Shown piece after piece: positions 51,745-60,586 of a stretch of 64,000 bases of DNA (its first letter is position 1; the number at the start of each line of letters is the position of its first letter). Where the stretch lies: the NCBI RefSeq assembly GCF_017592545.1, contig NZ_JAGFOA010000005.1, positions 1 to 64,000 of the forward strand, read 5' to 3'. A program made the translations under genes and the position numbers. The DNA is from Microbacterium stercoris (GTDB taxonomy: Bacteria; Actinomycetota; Actinomycetes; Actinomycetales; Microbacteriaceae). Below the pieces are notes generated by a model that searched no databases, was not told the DNA's origin, and saw only the letters and a program-made list of their open reading frames with translations.

Positions 51745-52722
51745 ATGAAGGCACTCATCCACGACGCATTCGGCGATCCCGCGGAGGTGCTCGCGGTCGA
51801 GGACATGCCCACACCGCAGCCCGCGCCGGGGGAGGTGCGGGTGCGCCTCAGCCTCTCGCCCATCCACAATCACGACCTCTGGACCGTGCGCGGCACCTAC
51901 GGTTACAAGCCCGACCTGCCCGCTCGCGCCGGCACGGAGGCGGTCGGCGTGATCAACGCGCTCGGTGAGGGGGTGGACCACCTGGAGGTCGGTCAGCGCG
52001 TCGCAACGGGCGGCACCTTCGGCGTGTGGGCTGAGCAGTTCGTCGCGAAGGCCGCATCCCTCATCCCGGTCCCGGACACGATGAGCGACGAGGTCGCCGC
52101 GCAGCTCGTCGCGATGCCCTTCTCGGCCATCAGCCTCCTCGACTCGCTGGGGCTGGAGGAGGGCGCCTGGATGATCCAGAACGCCGCGAACGGCGCCGTG
52201 GGGCGTCTTGTCGCCCAGCTCGCGGAGGGTCGCGGCATCAACGTCGTGGGGCTCGTGCGGCGCGCCGATGGCGTCGCCGAGCTCGAGGCCCAGGGCATCG
52301 GGCGCATCGTCGCGACGGACTCTGAGGGCTGGCGGGATCAGGTGACCGAGATCACCGGGGGCGCGCCGATCCGGGTCGGCGTCGATTCGGTGGGCGGATC
52401 TTCCAGCGGCGACGTGATGTCGCTGCTCGCCGAGAACGGCACTCTCGTCGTCTTCGGGGCGATGGCCTCGCCGACGATGGAGATCGGCTCGGGCGACGTC
52501 ATCTTCCGGCAGGCCACGGTGCGCGGGTTCTGGGGCAGCAAGGTGAGCGCCGCGATGTCGGCGGAGGACCGGGGGCGCCTGATGCAGGAGCTCCTGACGC
52601 GCCTCGCCGACGGGACGATCACCCTGCCCGTGGAGGCCGTCTATCCGTTCGCGGAGATCGCGACGGCGGCGCGGGCGAACTTCGCGCCGGGCCGCGCGGG
52701 CAAGATCCTCCTGCGCCCCTGA
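51745..52722 (+). CDS. Quinone-oxidoreductase-like MDR family enzyme
   Basis: Zinc-independent medium-chain dehydrogenase/reductase of 325 residues. The N-terminal GroES-like domain (to about 120) contains SPIHNHDLWTVRGTYG, and the NAD(P)H-binding fold has NAANGAVGRLVAQLAE. It probably reduces quinones or activated enones/aldehydes formed under oxidative stress; relatives are also labelled enoyl-ACP reductase-like. ATG 51745 has a GGAAGGGCAGG ribosome region. Divergence from the OhrR-like repressor suggests induction by organic peroxides or electrophiles. Confidence 0.85.
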   Translation: MKALIHDAFGDPAEVLAVEDMPTPQPAPGEVRVRLSLSPIHNHDLWTVRGTYGYKPDLPARAGTEAVGVINALGEGVDHLEVGQRVATGGTFGVWAEQFVAKAASLIPVPDTMSDEVAAQLVAMPFSAISLLDSLGLEEGAWMIQNAANGAVGRLVAQLAEGRGINVVGLVRRADGVAELEAQGIGRIVATDSEGWRDQVTEITGGAPIRVGVDSVGGSSSGDVMSLLAENGTLVVFGAMASPTMEIGSGDVIFRQATVRGFWGSKVSAAMSAEDRGRLMQELLTRLADGTITLPVEAVYPFAEIATAARANFAPGRAGKILLRP

Positions 52723-52746
52723 CGCGCGGGATGTCGCCCGGAGCGA

Positions 52747-52782
52747 CACCGCCCCGCCCCGCCGAAGCGGGACGGGGCGGTG
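52747..52782. terminator. Bidirectional terminator
   Basis: Sixteen-base arms (52747-52762, 52767-52782) with one mismatch and a CGAA loop, between the MDR and SpoIIE-phosphatase genes. Confidence 0.85.
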
Positions 52783-52788
52783 ATCCGC

Positions 52789-53943
52789 TCAATCGCGCGT
52801 GATCGCGATGACGGTCACGTCGTCCTCGGCCCGGTGGGACCGTGCTCGTCGGATGGCCTCGCCGACGGCGTCGGCGGGACCGTGCCGTCGCAGGGTGGTC
52901 GCCACGTCGCCGAACGGATCCTCGGGGTCCAGAACGTCGAGAAGACCATCACTGCAGCAGACGAGCGAATCGCCGGGCATCAGCCGGGCGGTGGCGGCGG
53001 TGCGCGCCTCTCCGAACCCCATGCCCAGCGGCAGGGCCGGCATGCGCAGCCGCTCCCAGGAGCCGTCGGCGCGGAAGACGAACGCCAGGCTGTGCCCGGC
53101 ATCGACGAAGGTCACCTCTCCGCTGTCAGGGTCCAGTTCCGCGTGGAATGCGGTCACGAACATGTCGAGATCGCGCAGGTCGGACTCGAGGAGACGGTCG
53201 AGCTGCTCGATGGCGGTCGCGAGCGGTCGTTCCGGCGCTGTGCGAAGGGCCGCTCTGGCCGCTGCCGCGACGATCGCCGGACCGGTGCCCTTGCCCATCA
53301 CATCGGCGAGCGTGAGCCGCAGTCGGTCGTTGTGCAGGAACAGGTCGTAGAAGTCGCCGGCGAGCTCACCCGCCGGCTTCGTCTGCGCCGCGATGGTGTA
53401 CCCCGGGAGCGAGGGGATCGTGTGAGGGGCGAGCGCCCGCTGCACGATCGCGGCCAGTGCCACTTCGCCCTCGCGCGTGATCTCCTTCTGTACCCAGGCC
53501 GCGAGCTCCTCCAGCAGCTCCCGCTGGCGCTGCGACAGCACCCGCGGCTTGGTGTCGAGGATGCACAGCGTGCCGATCTTCTCGCCGCCGGGAGCCTGCA
53601 GCGGGTGTCCCGCGTAGAACCGGAGGTGAGGATCGCCGACGACGAAGGGATTCGACGCGAATTGCGGGTCGGCCTCCGCGTTCTCCACGACCAGGGTGCC
53701 CGGCTGGCGGATCGTCGCATCGCAGAACGCGTCCTCGCGAGGCGCCTCGCGTCCGCCGAGCCCGATCTCGGACATGCGCCACTGACGATCGCGGTCGAGC
53801 AGAGTCACGCTCACCATGGGCACGTCGAACAGCTCCTGTGCCAGCTTCGTGATGCGATCGACCCGCTCGTCGCGCGGCTGATCGAGCAGATCGAGGGCAT
53901 CGAGCGCGCGCTGCCGACCGACCTCGTCCGAGGTCGCGAGCAT
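52789..53943 (-). CDS. GAF-domain PP2C/SpoIIE-type serine phosphatase
   Basis: A 384-residue cytosolic signalling protein. The GAF domain (about 20-165, with DRQWRMSEIGLG and GTLCILDTKPR) is followed by a SpoIIE phosphatase domain with metal-binding aspartates in AGELAGDFYDLF, LADVMGKG, VDAGHS, CCSDGLLD and EDDVTVIAI. Such phosphatases usually activate an anti-anti-sigma factor; none is encoded nearby. Its ATG overlaps the stop of the upstream lipoprotein gene by one base, so the two are coupled. Confidence 0.9.
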   Translation of the reverse strand: MLATSDEVGRQRALDALDLLDQPRDERVDRITKLAQELFDVPMVSVTLLDRDRQWRMSEIGLGGREAPREDAFCDATIRQPGTLVVENAEADPQFASNPFVVGDPHLRFYAGHPLQAPGGEKIGTLCILDTKPRVLSQRQRELLEELAAWVQKEITREGEVALAAIVQRALAPHTIPSLPGYTIAAQTKPAGELAGDFYDLFLHNDRLRLTLADVMGKGTGPAIVAAAARAALRTAPERPLATAIEQLDRLLESDLRDLDMFVTAFHAELDPDSGEVTFVDAGHSLAFVFRADGSWERLRMPALPLGMGFGEARTAATARLMPGDSLVCCSDGLLDVLDPEDPFGDVATTLRRHGPADAVGEAIRRARSHRAEDDVTVIAITRD

Positions 53944-54674
53944 CAGCGCACCTGAAGGGTGCCGTCGAGCGCGCCGCCGACGAGGGTGAGCGTGAACGGC
54001 ACGTCGTCGTCGATGCGGTCCTCGCCGAACTCGATGATCGTGCCGCGCGGAGCCATGTCCATGGTGCAGGGCCCGGTGGCCTTCTCCGCGAACGTGACGG
54101 TGCCCTCGCTGCCGGATCCCTCGACCGACTCGACCACGGGCGGGCAGGTCGACGAGCCCCAGGTCAGCAGCACAAGCCCGTCATCGTCGAACCAGCCTGC
54201 GGACGGCACAAAATCAGTGGTCGTGCCGGGGGTTCCCGTCGCCTCCGGCTGCGGGTCGAGGTCGATGTCCTCGCTCACCTGGCCGTAGCTCACCTGGAGC
54301 ACGATCTCCTTGGTCGGGTCGACGCCTTCGGGCAGCGCGCCGATGCTCGCGCGGGGCGCGAGATCGGCGGTGCAGGCGGTGTCCTCCGCCTGGGTGTCGG
54401 CGAGGGTGACCGAGACGGTCTGACCGTCTGCGCTCACGTTGGTCACCTGCGGGATGCACGTCGAGGATCCCCAGCTCACGATGCCGAACATACGACCCTC
54501 GTCGAGTAGGGCGGCCTCCAGATCGTCGCGGTCGTCGTCGGGCGTCGCGGTGCCCGCCGGGGGAGCGGAGGTGGCGCCGGGCGTCTCGCTGCCGACACCG
54601 GAGGCGCATCCCGCGACGAGGAGCGCGAGGGCGAGCGTGGAAGAGGCCGTGAGGAGGAGTCTGCGAAGCGCCAT
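53943..54674 (-). CDS. Lipoprotein with a duplicated WGSSTC domain
   Basis: A 243-residue predicted lipoprotein: lipobox LVAGC with the cysteine near residue 23, a Thr/Pro-rich linker, then two copies of an unrecognised domain of about 85 residues. Each copy starts with a hydrophobic strand and WGSSTC, and ends with CTxD(L/M)APR, giving one cysteine pair per copy that could form a disulfide. Function unknown. ATG 54674 is preferred to GTG 54683 because a TTGAAA/TACTGT promoter ends seven bases before it. Confidence 0.8.
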   Translation of the reverse strand: MALRRLLLTASSTLALALLVAGCASGVGSETPGATSAPPAGTATPDDDRDDLEAALLDEGRMFGIVSWGSSTCIPQVTNVSADGQTVSVTLADTQAEDTACTADLAPRASIGALPEGVDPTKEIVLQVSYGQVSEDIDLDPQPEATGTPGTTTDFVPSAGWFDDDGLVLLTWGSSTCPPVVESVEGSGSEGTVTFAEKATGPCTMDMAPRGTIIEFGEDRIDDDVPFTLTLVGGALDGTLQVR

Positions 54675-54681
54675 GTGCCTC

Positions 54682-54709
54682 ACAGTAGCGACCGTGCGGA
54701 CGTTTTCAA
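54682..54709 (-). promoter_or_regulatory. Promoter of the duplicated-domain lipoprotein gene
   Basis: On the minus strand, TTGAAA (54709-54704) and TACTGT (54687-54682) are 16 bases apart; the start codon lies seven bases after the -10, predicting a leaderless message independent of rskA. Confidence 0.65.
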
Positions 54710-54719
54710 CCGCGGCGGA

Positions 54720-55484
54720 TCACTCGGTCGGGATCGCCACGATGGGGTCGGTGCTCGGGCGGCCATCGGGGGAGCCGCCGTGCGGTTCGACGGTGACCGC
54801 GATCACGTCGCCGGGGCGCATCCCCTCTTCCAGGAGCGCCGTCGTGGTCTCGGCGGACGCGTCGAACACGCCGGCCGGGATCGCCTCGTCGCCGCGCACG
54901 TACCAGAGCTCGAACTGGCGATCCTCGGCGATCTCCGGCAGGTCGCGGGAGACGAGCACAGCGGCACCGAGCTCGACCGACCAGTGAAGCGTGGCGTCGC
55001 CGCCGCCGGCGACCTCTGCGCCCGCACTGCGCGCGTCGGGAGCGCTCTCGATGCGGTCGAGCGCCACGACGGCAGCCGGCCGGGTGAGGGACTGCGTGGC
55101 GATGATCGCCGCCGCGCCGCCTCCGCCCAGGAGGACAAGGGATGCCGCGAGCGCGAACCATGCCCGCGGACCCCATGCTCGGCGCGTCGGCTCGCCGGGC
55201 GCGGTGCCCTCGCCGGCGGCTTCGGGCGAGCGGCTCTCCGCGGTCGACGCGGTGTGCTGCGGCGTGGCGGCGATACGCGCCAGCAGCTCTGCCCGGATCC
55301 GGTCCGGAGGAGTCACGGGTGAGGTCGCGTCCGCGAGCAGGGCGGCGGTCTCGGTGTCGGCTTCGGCGAGGTCGGCGCGAGTGGCGTCCGCGGAGACGGC
55401 GTCGCGATACGCGCGCTCGTCTTCGGGGCTGAGCGCGTTCAGCGCGTGGCCCGCGGCCAGCTCTTCGAAGTCCCGTTCCCTCAT
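54720..55484 (-). CDS. rskA: Anti-sigma-K factor
   Basis: Membrane anti-sigma factor of 254 residues. The cytosolic N-terminal part (FEELAAGHALNALSPEDERAY) is the sigma-binding anti-sigma domain, a single helix at about 108-130 (WFALAASLVLLGGGG) crosses the membrane, and the extracytoplasmic RskA domain contains FELWYVRGDEAIPAG. In mycobacteria RskA is cleaved by regulated intramembrane proteolysis to free SigK. Its ATG overlaps the sigK stop by four bases. Confidence 0.93.
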   Translation of the reverse strand: MRERDFEELAAGHALNALSPEDERAYRDAVSADATRADLAEADTETAALLADATSPVTPPDRIRAELLARIAATPQHTASTAESRSPEAAGEGTAPGEPTRRAWGPRAWFALAASLVLLGGGGAAAIIATQSLTRPAAVVALDRIESAPDARSAGAEVAGGGDATLHWSVELGAAVLVSRDLPEIAEDRQFELWYVRGDEAIPAGVFDASAETTTALLEEGMRPGDVIAVTVEPHGGSPDGRPSTDPIVAIPTE

Positions 55485-56080
55485 GTCCTCACCCCCAGCT
55501 CTGCTCTCAGGCGCGACAGGCCGTCGCGCATCCTCGTCTTGATGGTCCCGAGCGGCGTGCTGACGAGGGCCGCGATCTCGCTCTGAGAGTAACCGCCGTA
55601 GTACGCCAGCACGATCGCCTCACGCTGCGCATGAGGCAGCGCCCGCAGCCCTTCGACCACGCGCTGCGCGTCCATCCGCAGCTCGATGTCCTCCGCGACG
55701 CCGTCGAACGCCACTTCGAGATCTCGCATTCCGATCCGAGCATCGCGATCGGTGCTCGCCTGGGAGGCTCTGACCCGGTCGACGGCTCGCCGGTGGGCGA
55801 TGGTCAGGATCCACGATCTTCCCTGCCCCTTGTTCGGAGCGAACCGCCCGGCGGATTGCCAGATCTCCAGGAAGACCTCCTGGAGCACCTCCTCGCTCTG
55901 CGACCGATCCACGAGGACGCGCAGGATGAGTCCGAAGACACGGGAGGAGAGCATGTCGTACAGCCGCGCGAAGGCGCCCTGGTCGCCTTCCGCGATCTGC
56001 GTGAGCAGGAGCGCGACGTGATCGACCGAGGGACCGTCCTCGCTCACCTCGACGCCGTCGATCCCCATGTCCATCAGCAT
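55481..56080 (-). CDS. sigK: ECF sigma factor SigK
   Basis: RNA polymerase sigma factor of 199 residues with region 2 (GAFARLYDMLSSRVFGLILRVL; SEEVLQEVFLEIWQSAGRF) and region 4 (QREAIVLAYYGGYSQSEIAALV; LGTIKTRMRDGLSRLR). Pairing with RskA and the neighbouring dipZ and fasciclin genes identifies it as SigK. Three in-frame ATG codons (56080, 56074, 56068) make the exact start uncertain. It is 40 bases downstream of dipZ on the same strand, with no promoter visible between them. Confidence 0.92.
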   Translation of the reverse strand: MLMDMGIDGVEVSEDGPSVDHVALLLTQIAEGDQGAFARLYDMLSSRVFGLILRVLVDRSQSEEVLQEVFLEIWQSAGRFAPNKGQGRSWILTIAHRRAVDRVRASQASTDRDARIGMRDLEVAFDGVAEDIELRMDAQRVVEGLRALPHAQREAIVLAYYGGYSQSEIAALVSTPLGTIKTRMRDGLSRLRAELGVRT

Positions 56081-56120
56081 GCCCTACTCACCGCCCTCCG
56101 GCCGTCCTCGCCCCTCCCGG

Positions 56121-57842
56121 TCATCCGAACGTGAACGAGTACACCTCGACGCCGGGCGACACCTGCACCTCCAGTGCGCCCTGCTCCCGTGCCTCGCCGT
56201 CGCGCAGCGCGTACGAGCGCGGCGTGCCGGAGACGGTGATCTCACGGGTCTCCACCCCGTCACCGGACACGGTCACCGTGCCCTCGCCGGCGAGCACCAT
56301 CCGCACCTCCCGGGCCCGGTATTCCAGACGCACGCGAGCCGAGGGCTCCGTCGGGGTCGCGTACTGCGTCTCCACCGACCACCCACCCGAGAGCGCGAAG
56401 GTGTCCTTCGCCTGCCGGGCGGGGAATCCGTAATCCGCCTCGCCCCGCCGATAGGGCTCGGGGCCCGCGAAGTTGACGTCCTTGGCCGATCCCAGGAAGG
56501 TCTCACGTGTGGTGCTGCCCACGTCCGGCGTGGCGTCCGCGACCTCGGTCTGCGGCGGGAGCGCGACATCCGGATCCGCGTCGACCAGGAGCTCGCGGAT
56601 CATCTTCTCGGTCGCGGCGTAGTTTCCCTCGCCGAAGGAGATGTGGCGCACGGTGCCTTCGGCGTCCACGAGGTAGTGAGCGGGCCAGTACCGGTTGCGG
56701 TAGTTGGTCCACGTCGCCAGACGGTTGTCGAGCGCGACGGGGTACTCGATGCCGAACCCTTCGGCGCCGGCGGCGACATTGGCCTCGCTCTTCTCGAAGG
56801 CGTACTCCGGCGAGTGCACGCCGATCACCTGCAGGCCGGCCTCGCGATAGGTCTCATCCCAGGCGACGACGTGCGGGATGCTCCGCTGGCAGTTGATGCA
56901 GGAATAGGCCCAGAAGTCGATGAGCACCACGGATCCGCGCAGCTCGTCGAGTGTGAGAGGGGCGCCGCCCGGTGTGTTCAGCCAGGAGTCGATTCCCTTC
57001 AGCGCCGGGGCGGTGCCGCAGGACTCGAGCTGCTCGGCACCGTTCGTGCACTGATCGAGATCCTTGTTCTCCTCGGTCACCAGGCCGCCGAGGTCGAGGG
57101 CCTCCTGTACCGCCTCGTCTTCGGCGAGCGGACGCTGCAGCGCCGGGGTGTAGTCGGGCACCAGGCGCTGCAGCGCGGCCGGCACGTCGAACGCCAGGCC
57201 GACGGCGAGAGCGAGCATGGCGATTCCCGCGGCGATGCGCAGGCCGCGCTCGCGGGTGCGGAAGGCCCGGATGCGCTCGATCACGCTGCGCCCGGCGAGG
57301 GCGAAGCCCAGCAGCGGCACCGCGACCCCGAGAGCGAACGCCGTCGTGAGCACCACGGTCTCGGCTCCGATGCGGCCGGTCGATCCGGCCACGATGATGG
57401 CCGCGAGCACCGGGCCGGCGCAGGGCACGAACACCGCGCCGAGGGCGAGACCGACTCCGAAACCGCCGCCGCGATTGGCGACCTCGCGTTGGGGGATCCA
57501 CTGGAAGGGGCGCTCGAGCAGGCGCTCGACCGCCGGGATGATCAGGCCGATGCCGATCAGCAGCAGCACGGCGATGCCGAGCCACCGCACCACATCCTGA
57601 GGCAGCCCCAGAGCGCCCAGGAGGAGCGATCCGAACAGCGTCACGATCGTGAAGCTCGTGATGAGTCCGAGGATCACGAGGAAGGGCCGGGCACGCGAGG
57701 CCGGCCGCGGGTCGCCCGATCCGCCCTCGAACCGCGCCGACTGGGCGCCGGCCGTGAGGAACACAACCGGGAGAACCGGGAGGATGCACGGCGAGATGCC
57801 GGTGATCAGCCCTCCCAGAAAGCCGATGATCGCAAGTGTCAT
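56121..57842 (-). CDS. dipZ: DipZ: CcdA-like electron transporter fused to a thioredoxin-like domain
   Basis: A 573-residue membrane protein carrying reducing power outward. The CcdA part (residues 1-240, six helices) has redox cysteines in [11 protein letters not shown] and [12 protein letters not shown] TlpA-like domain around 300-440 has the active site [11 protein letters not shown] (CxxC), and a C-terminal beta domain of about 130 residues completes the DipZ layout. It probably reduces disulfides of exported proteins or supplies cytochrome c maturation. A GGAGTT site precedes ATG 57842. DipZ is a known member of the mycobacterial SigK regulon. Confidence 0.92.
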   Translation of the reverse strand: MTLAIIGFLGGLITGISPCILPVLPVVFLTAGAQSARFEGGSGDPRPASRARPFLVILGLITSFTIVTLFGSLLLGALGLPQDVVRWLGIAVLLLIGIGLIIPAVERLLERPFQWIPQREVANRGGGFGVGLALGAVFVPCAGPVLAAIIVAGSTGRIGAETVVLTTAFALGVAVPLLGFALAGRSVIERIRAFRTRERGLRIAAGIAMLALAVGLAFDVPAALQRLVPDYTPALQRPLAEDEAVQEALDLGGLVTEENKDLDQCTNGAEQLESCGTAPALKGIDSWLNTPGGAPLTLDELRGSVVLIDFWAYSCINCQRSIPHVVAWDETYREAGLQVIGVHSPEYAFEKSEANVAAGAEGFGIEYPVALDNRLATWTNYRNRYWPAHYLVDAEGTVRHISFGEGNYAATEKMIRELLVDADPDVALPPQTEVADATPDVGSTTRETFLGSAKDVNFAGPEPYRRGEADYGFPARQAKDTFALSGGWSVETQYATPTEPSARVRLEYRAREVRMVLAGEGTVTVSGDGVETREITVSGTPRSYALRDGEAREQGALEVQVSPGVEVYSFTFG

Positions 57843-58005
57843 GGGAACTCCTTCTTCGTTCTCGTCGTCTCTGGTTCGGCGCCGACTCCCAACCGGTTTG
57901 CTCGGACCTCCAATCCGACGGAGCGAGGGCGCCGAACGACCAGTGAGCGCCGGAAGGCGTCGCACCGCTCGCCTCGGGCGCGTGCCTCACACGAAGGAGA
58001 AGGTC

Positions 58006-58674
58006 ATGATGCACAGCAAGCTGAAGGTCACGGGCGCGGTGGCGCTCGCTTTCGCCGCGACGATCGCGCTGAGCGCGTGCACGGGCGGCGGGATGTCCGG
58101 CGATGAGGAGGACACCACCACGGCTCCGATGACGAGCGAGGAGCCGACCGAGACGAGCACCGACTCGGCGATGGACCCCGCGGCGAACCTCGTCGGACCC
58201 GCCTGCGCCGACTACGCCGAGATGGTGCCGGACGGCGCGGGCTCGATCCAGGGCATGTCGCAGGATCCGGTGGCGGTCGCCGCGTCGAACAACCCGATGC
58301 TCAAGACGCTGGTGTCGGCGGTCTCGGGTGAGCTCAACCCCGACGTGAACCTCGTCGACACGCTCAACGGCGACGAGTTCACGGTGTTCGCCCCCGTAGA
58401 CGACGCGTTCGCCAAGATCGACCCGGCCACGATCGAGACGCTCAAGACCGACTCCGACCTGCTGAGCTCGATCCTGACCTACCACGTGGTGCCCGGCCAG
58501 ATCGAGCCGGCCGACATCGCCGGAACGCACACGACCGTGCAGGGCTCGGACCTCGAGGTCACCGGCAGCGGCGACGAGTGGATGGTGAACGACGCCATGG
58601 TGCTGTGCGGCGGCGTTCAGACCGCCAACGCGACCGTGTACCTGATCGACTCGGTGCTGATGCCCGCCGAGTGA
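58006..58674 (+). CDS. MPT83-like fasciclin-domain lipoprotein
   Basis: A 222-residue lipoprotein: lipobox LSAC with the cysteine near residue 25, a Thr/Ser/Glu-rich linker, then one fasciclin (FAS1) domain with [36 protein letters not shown] and [10 protein letters not shown]. It resembles mycobacterial MPT70/MPT83. An AAGGAG ribosome site precedes ATG 58006 (58009 also possible). It is divergent from dipZ over 163 bases, where CCAACC (57889-57894) and CCAATCC (57910-57916) are possible ECF-type -35 elements on the plus strand. Confidence 0.92.
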   Translation: MMHSKLKVTGAVALAFAATIALSACTGGGMSGDEEDTTTAPMTSEEPTETSTDSAMDPAANLVGPACADYAEMVPDGAGSIQGMSQDPVAVAASNNPMLKTLVSAVSGELNPDVNLVDTLNGDEFTVFAPVDDAFAKIDPATIETLKTDSDLLSSILTYHVVPGQIEPADIAGTHTTVQGSDLEVTGSGDEWMVNDAMVLCGGVQTANATVYLIDSVLMPAE

Positions 58675-58679
58675 TCACT

Positions 58680-58719
58680 CGAGACCGGGGTCGCGCGGCG
58701 TCGCGCGACCCCGGTCTCG
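58680..58719 (+). terminator. Terminator after the fasciclin gene
   Basis: Perfect arms of 18 bases (58680-58697, 58702-58719) with a four-base loop. Confidence 0.85.
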
Positions 58720-58768
58720 CGTCGGCGCGGGCCGCTGCGCAGAATCGACGCGCGGTTATCCTGTGCGC

Positions 58769-59635
58769 ATGTCGTCCGCACGCAGATCCGTGGTGTCCCG
58801 GCTGCGTGATCGGGTGATCGCCCGGCGGGGCCCGTCGCTGCATGTCGCGGTCGACGAGGGGGAGGGGCCCGCCGTTGTGCTCGTGCACGGAATCGCCTCG
58901 TCCCACGCCACGTTCGAGAACGTCGTTCCTCTTCTGCGAGGCCGTCATCGGGTCATCGCCGTGGATCTCATGGGCTTCGGCGAGTCCCCCTCGCCCCCGG
59001 ATGCACGATTCACCCTGGAGGAGCACGTCGAGCACCTCGAGCGCACGCTGGCGCGGCTCGACCTCGCAGAGCCCTTTGTGCTCGTGGGGCACTCGATGGG
59101 CGCGCTCATCGCCACGCGATTCGCCGCGCGGAGGTCATCGGATCTGATGGGCCTGGTGCTCGTGAGCCCGCCGGTCTACCTCCCGCCGGACCTCGTGGGA
59201 GATCCGGTCGATCGCGCGGCGATGGGACTGTACCGGCGCGTCTACGACTTCCTCCGGCGCAAGCGCACCTTCACACTCCGCAACGCGGCGCTGCTTGCAC
59301 GGATGTCTCCCATCAAGGATGCGTTCGAGGTGAGCGAGCGGAATTGGGAGGCCTTTGTGCTGTCCCTCCAGAATGCGATCGAGACGCAGACGATCGTGAC
59401 CGACGCCGCGGCGACCGACGTGCGCATCGAGGTCGTCTACGGCACGCTCGACCCCTTCCTGGTGCCCGCAGGGCTGCGCGTCATCGAGCGGATGCGCCAC
59501 GTCACCGTCCATCGCATCCGCGGAGGCGACCACCTGATCCGACGCCCCATGGCGCGGGTGATCGCGATGGCGGTCGAGTCGTTCCGAACGCGGGAGGAGC
59601 GGCCAGGGACGGACATGCTCCCGGGCAGCGCATAA
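58769..59635 (+). CDS. Alpha/beta hydrolase
   Basis: A 288-residue cytosolic hydrolase with the full triad context: oxyanion VLVHGIASSH, elbow GHSMGALIA, acidic residue in YGTLDPFLVP and the histidine in RGGDHLIRR. No signal peptide. Substrate unknown. A TATCCT -10 (58757-58762) six bases before ATG 58769 favours this start over GTG 58763. Confidence 0.87.
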   Translation: MSSARRSVVSRLRDRVIARRGPSLHVAVDEGEGPAVVLVHGIASSHATFENVVPLLRGRHRVIAVDLMGFGESPSPPDARFTLEEHVEHLERTLARLDLAEPFVLVGHSMGALIATRFAARRSSDLMGLVLVSPPVYLPPDLVGDPVDRAAMGLYRRVYDFLRRKRTFTLRNAALLARMSPIKDAFEVSERNWEAFVLSLQNAIETQTIVTDAAATDVRIEVVYGTLDPFLVPAGLRVIERMRHVTVHRIRGGDHLIRRPMARVIAMAVESFRTREERPGTDMLPGSA

Positions 59636-59796
59636 GGTCGGCCGGTAGCTTCGGAGCCCACAGAGGGAGTACTTCCACGCGGCGTGCCCGTCAGTACGGA
59701 TTCGCGATCGAGTCCCGGGCCGCGGGCCCCGGTCATCCGGGGTGAAGGAGACTTTGGTCGCCGTCGGCTGCGCGCCGACCGTTCTGGAGGACCCAC

Positions 59797-60570
59797 ATGA
59801 GCAGACTCGACTCCTTCATCCGGCTCGCGAAGAAGGCGATGGACTCCGCGTCGTCGTCGTCCCCGGCCCGCGGAAACGGGCAGGTCCCGTCGGACTGGGG
59901 GAGCCAGGCCCGTCCGGCCGCTTCGGGGCCGGGGGCGGCCGCTGATCCGCTCACGCCGCCGCCCGCCCCCGGAAGCGCCGCCGGTGCGCCGTCCGGGTCG
60001 GCCGACGACCGCGCCGCCATCGCCCGGTATGACTACCTGCTGCGCACCGCTCGGCCCGACCAGATCGAGCAGGTGCATCACGAGGCGTTCTCCCGTCTCA
60101 CGCCCGACCAGCGTGAGCAGATCGCCGCGCACATGCGCGCCGAGCTCCCCGCGCACGAGCGCCCCCGCACGGCCCAGCCCACCGACCTCGCCCGGACGGC
60201 GGCCCGAGCCGAGGCGGCACATCCGGGCCGGCTGCGCGGTCTGCTCGCGCGGACCGGCGGGGCGGGGCGGGGCGTCGCGGGAGCCGCATTCGTCGGGGGC
60301 GGCGCGCTGGGCGCGGTCGCGGGCGCGGCCGTGATGGGCGGCGTCGGCGCCGCGATGCTCGGGCAGGCGGCGGCCGCGGGGATCGATTTCGATGCGCTCG
60401 CCCAGGGGGTCGATCTGGACGCGATCGCCCAGGGGGCGGGCGACTTCCTGCCCGGGGCCGGAGAGTATGTGCAGGGCATCGGCGACCACGTCGCCGAGGC
60501 AGGGAGCGGGATCGGCGATCTCGCGAGCGGCCTCGGTCTGCCGGGGCTGGACGATCTCTTCGGCCGCTGA
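59797..60570 (+). CDS. Unknown protein with a glycine-zipper-like segment
   Basis: I do not recognise this 257-residue protein. It begins with an amphipathic helix (SRLDSFIRLAKKAMDS), has a Pro/Ala/Gly-rich linker to about residue 68, then a helical block YDYLLRTARPDQIEQVHHEAFSRL that recurs in other actinobacterial proteins. Residues 158-200 are an Ala/Gly-rich hydrophobic stretch like a glycine zipper (GGGALGAVAGAAVMGG), followed by DFDALAQG/DLDAIAQG repeats. A GGAGG ribosome site precedes the ATG. The 161 bases upstream hold no other gene. It converges with the GH65 gene. Confidence 0.72.
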   Translation: MSRLDSFIRLAKKAMDSASSSSPARGNGQVPSDWGSQARPAASGPGAAADPLTPPPAPGSAAGAPSGSADDRAAIARYDYLLRTARPDQIEQVHHEAFSRLTPDQREQIAAHMRAELPAHERPRTAQPTDLARTAARAEAAHPGRLRGLLARTGGAGRGVAGAAFVGGGALGAVAGAAVMGGVGAAMLGQAAAAGIDFDALAQGVDLDAIAQGAGDFLPGAGEYVQGIGDHVAEAGSGIGDLASGLGLPGLDDLFGR

Positions 60571-60586
60571 GGCCGCCGGCGCCGCG

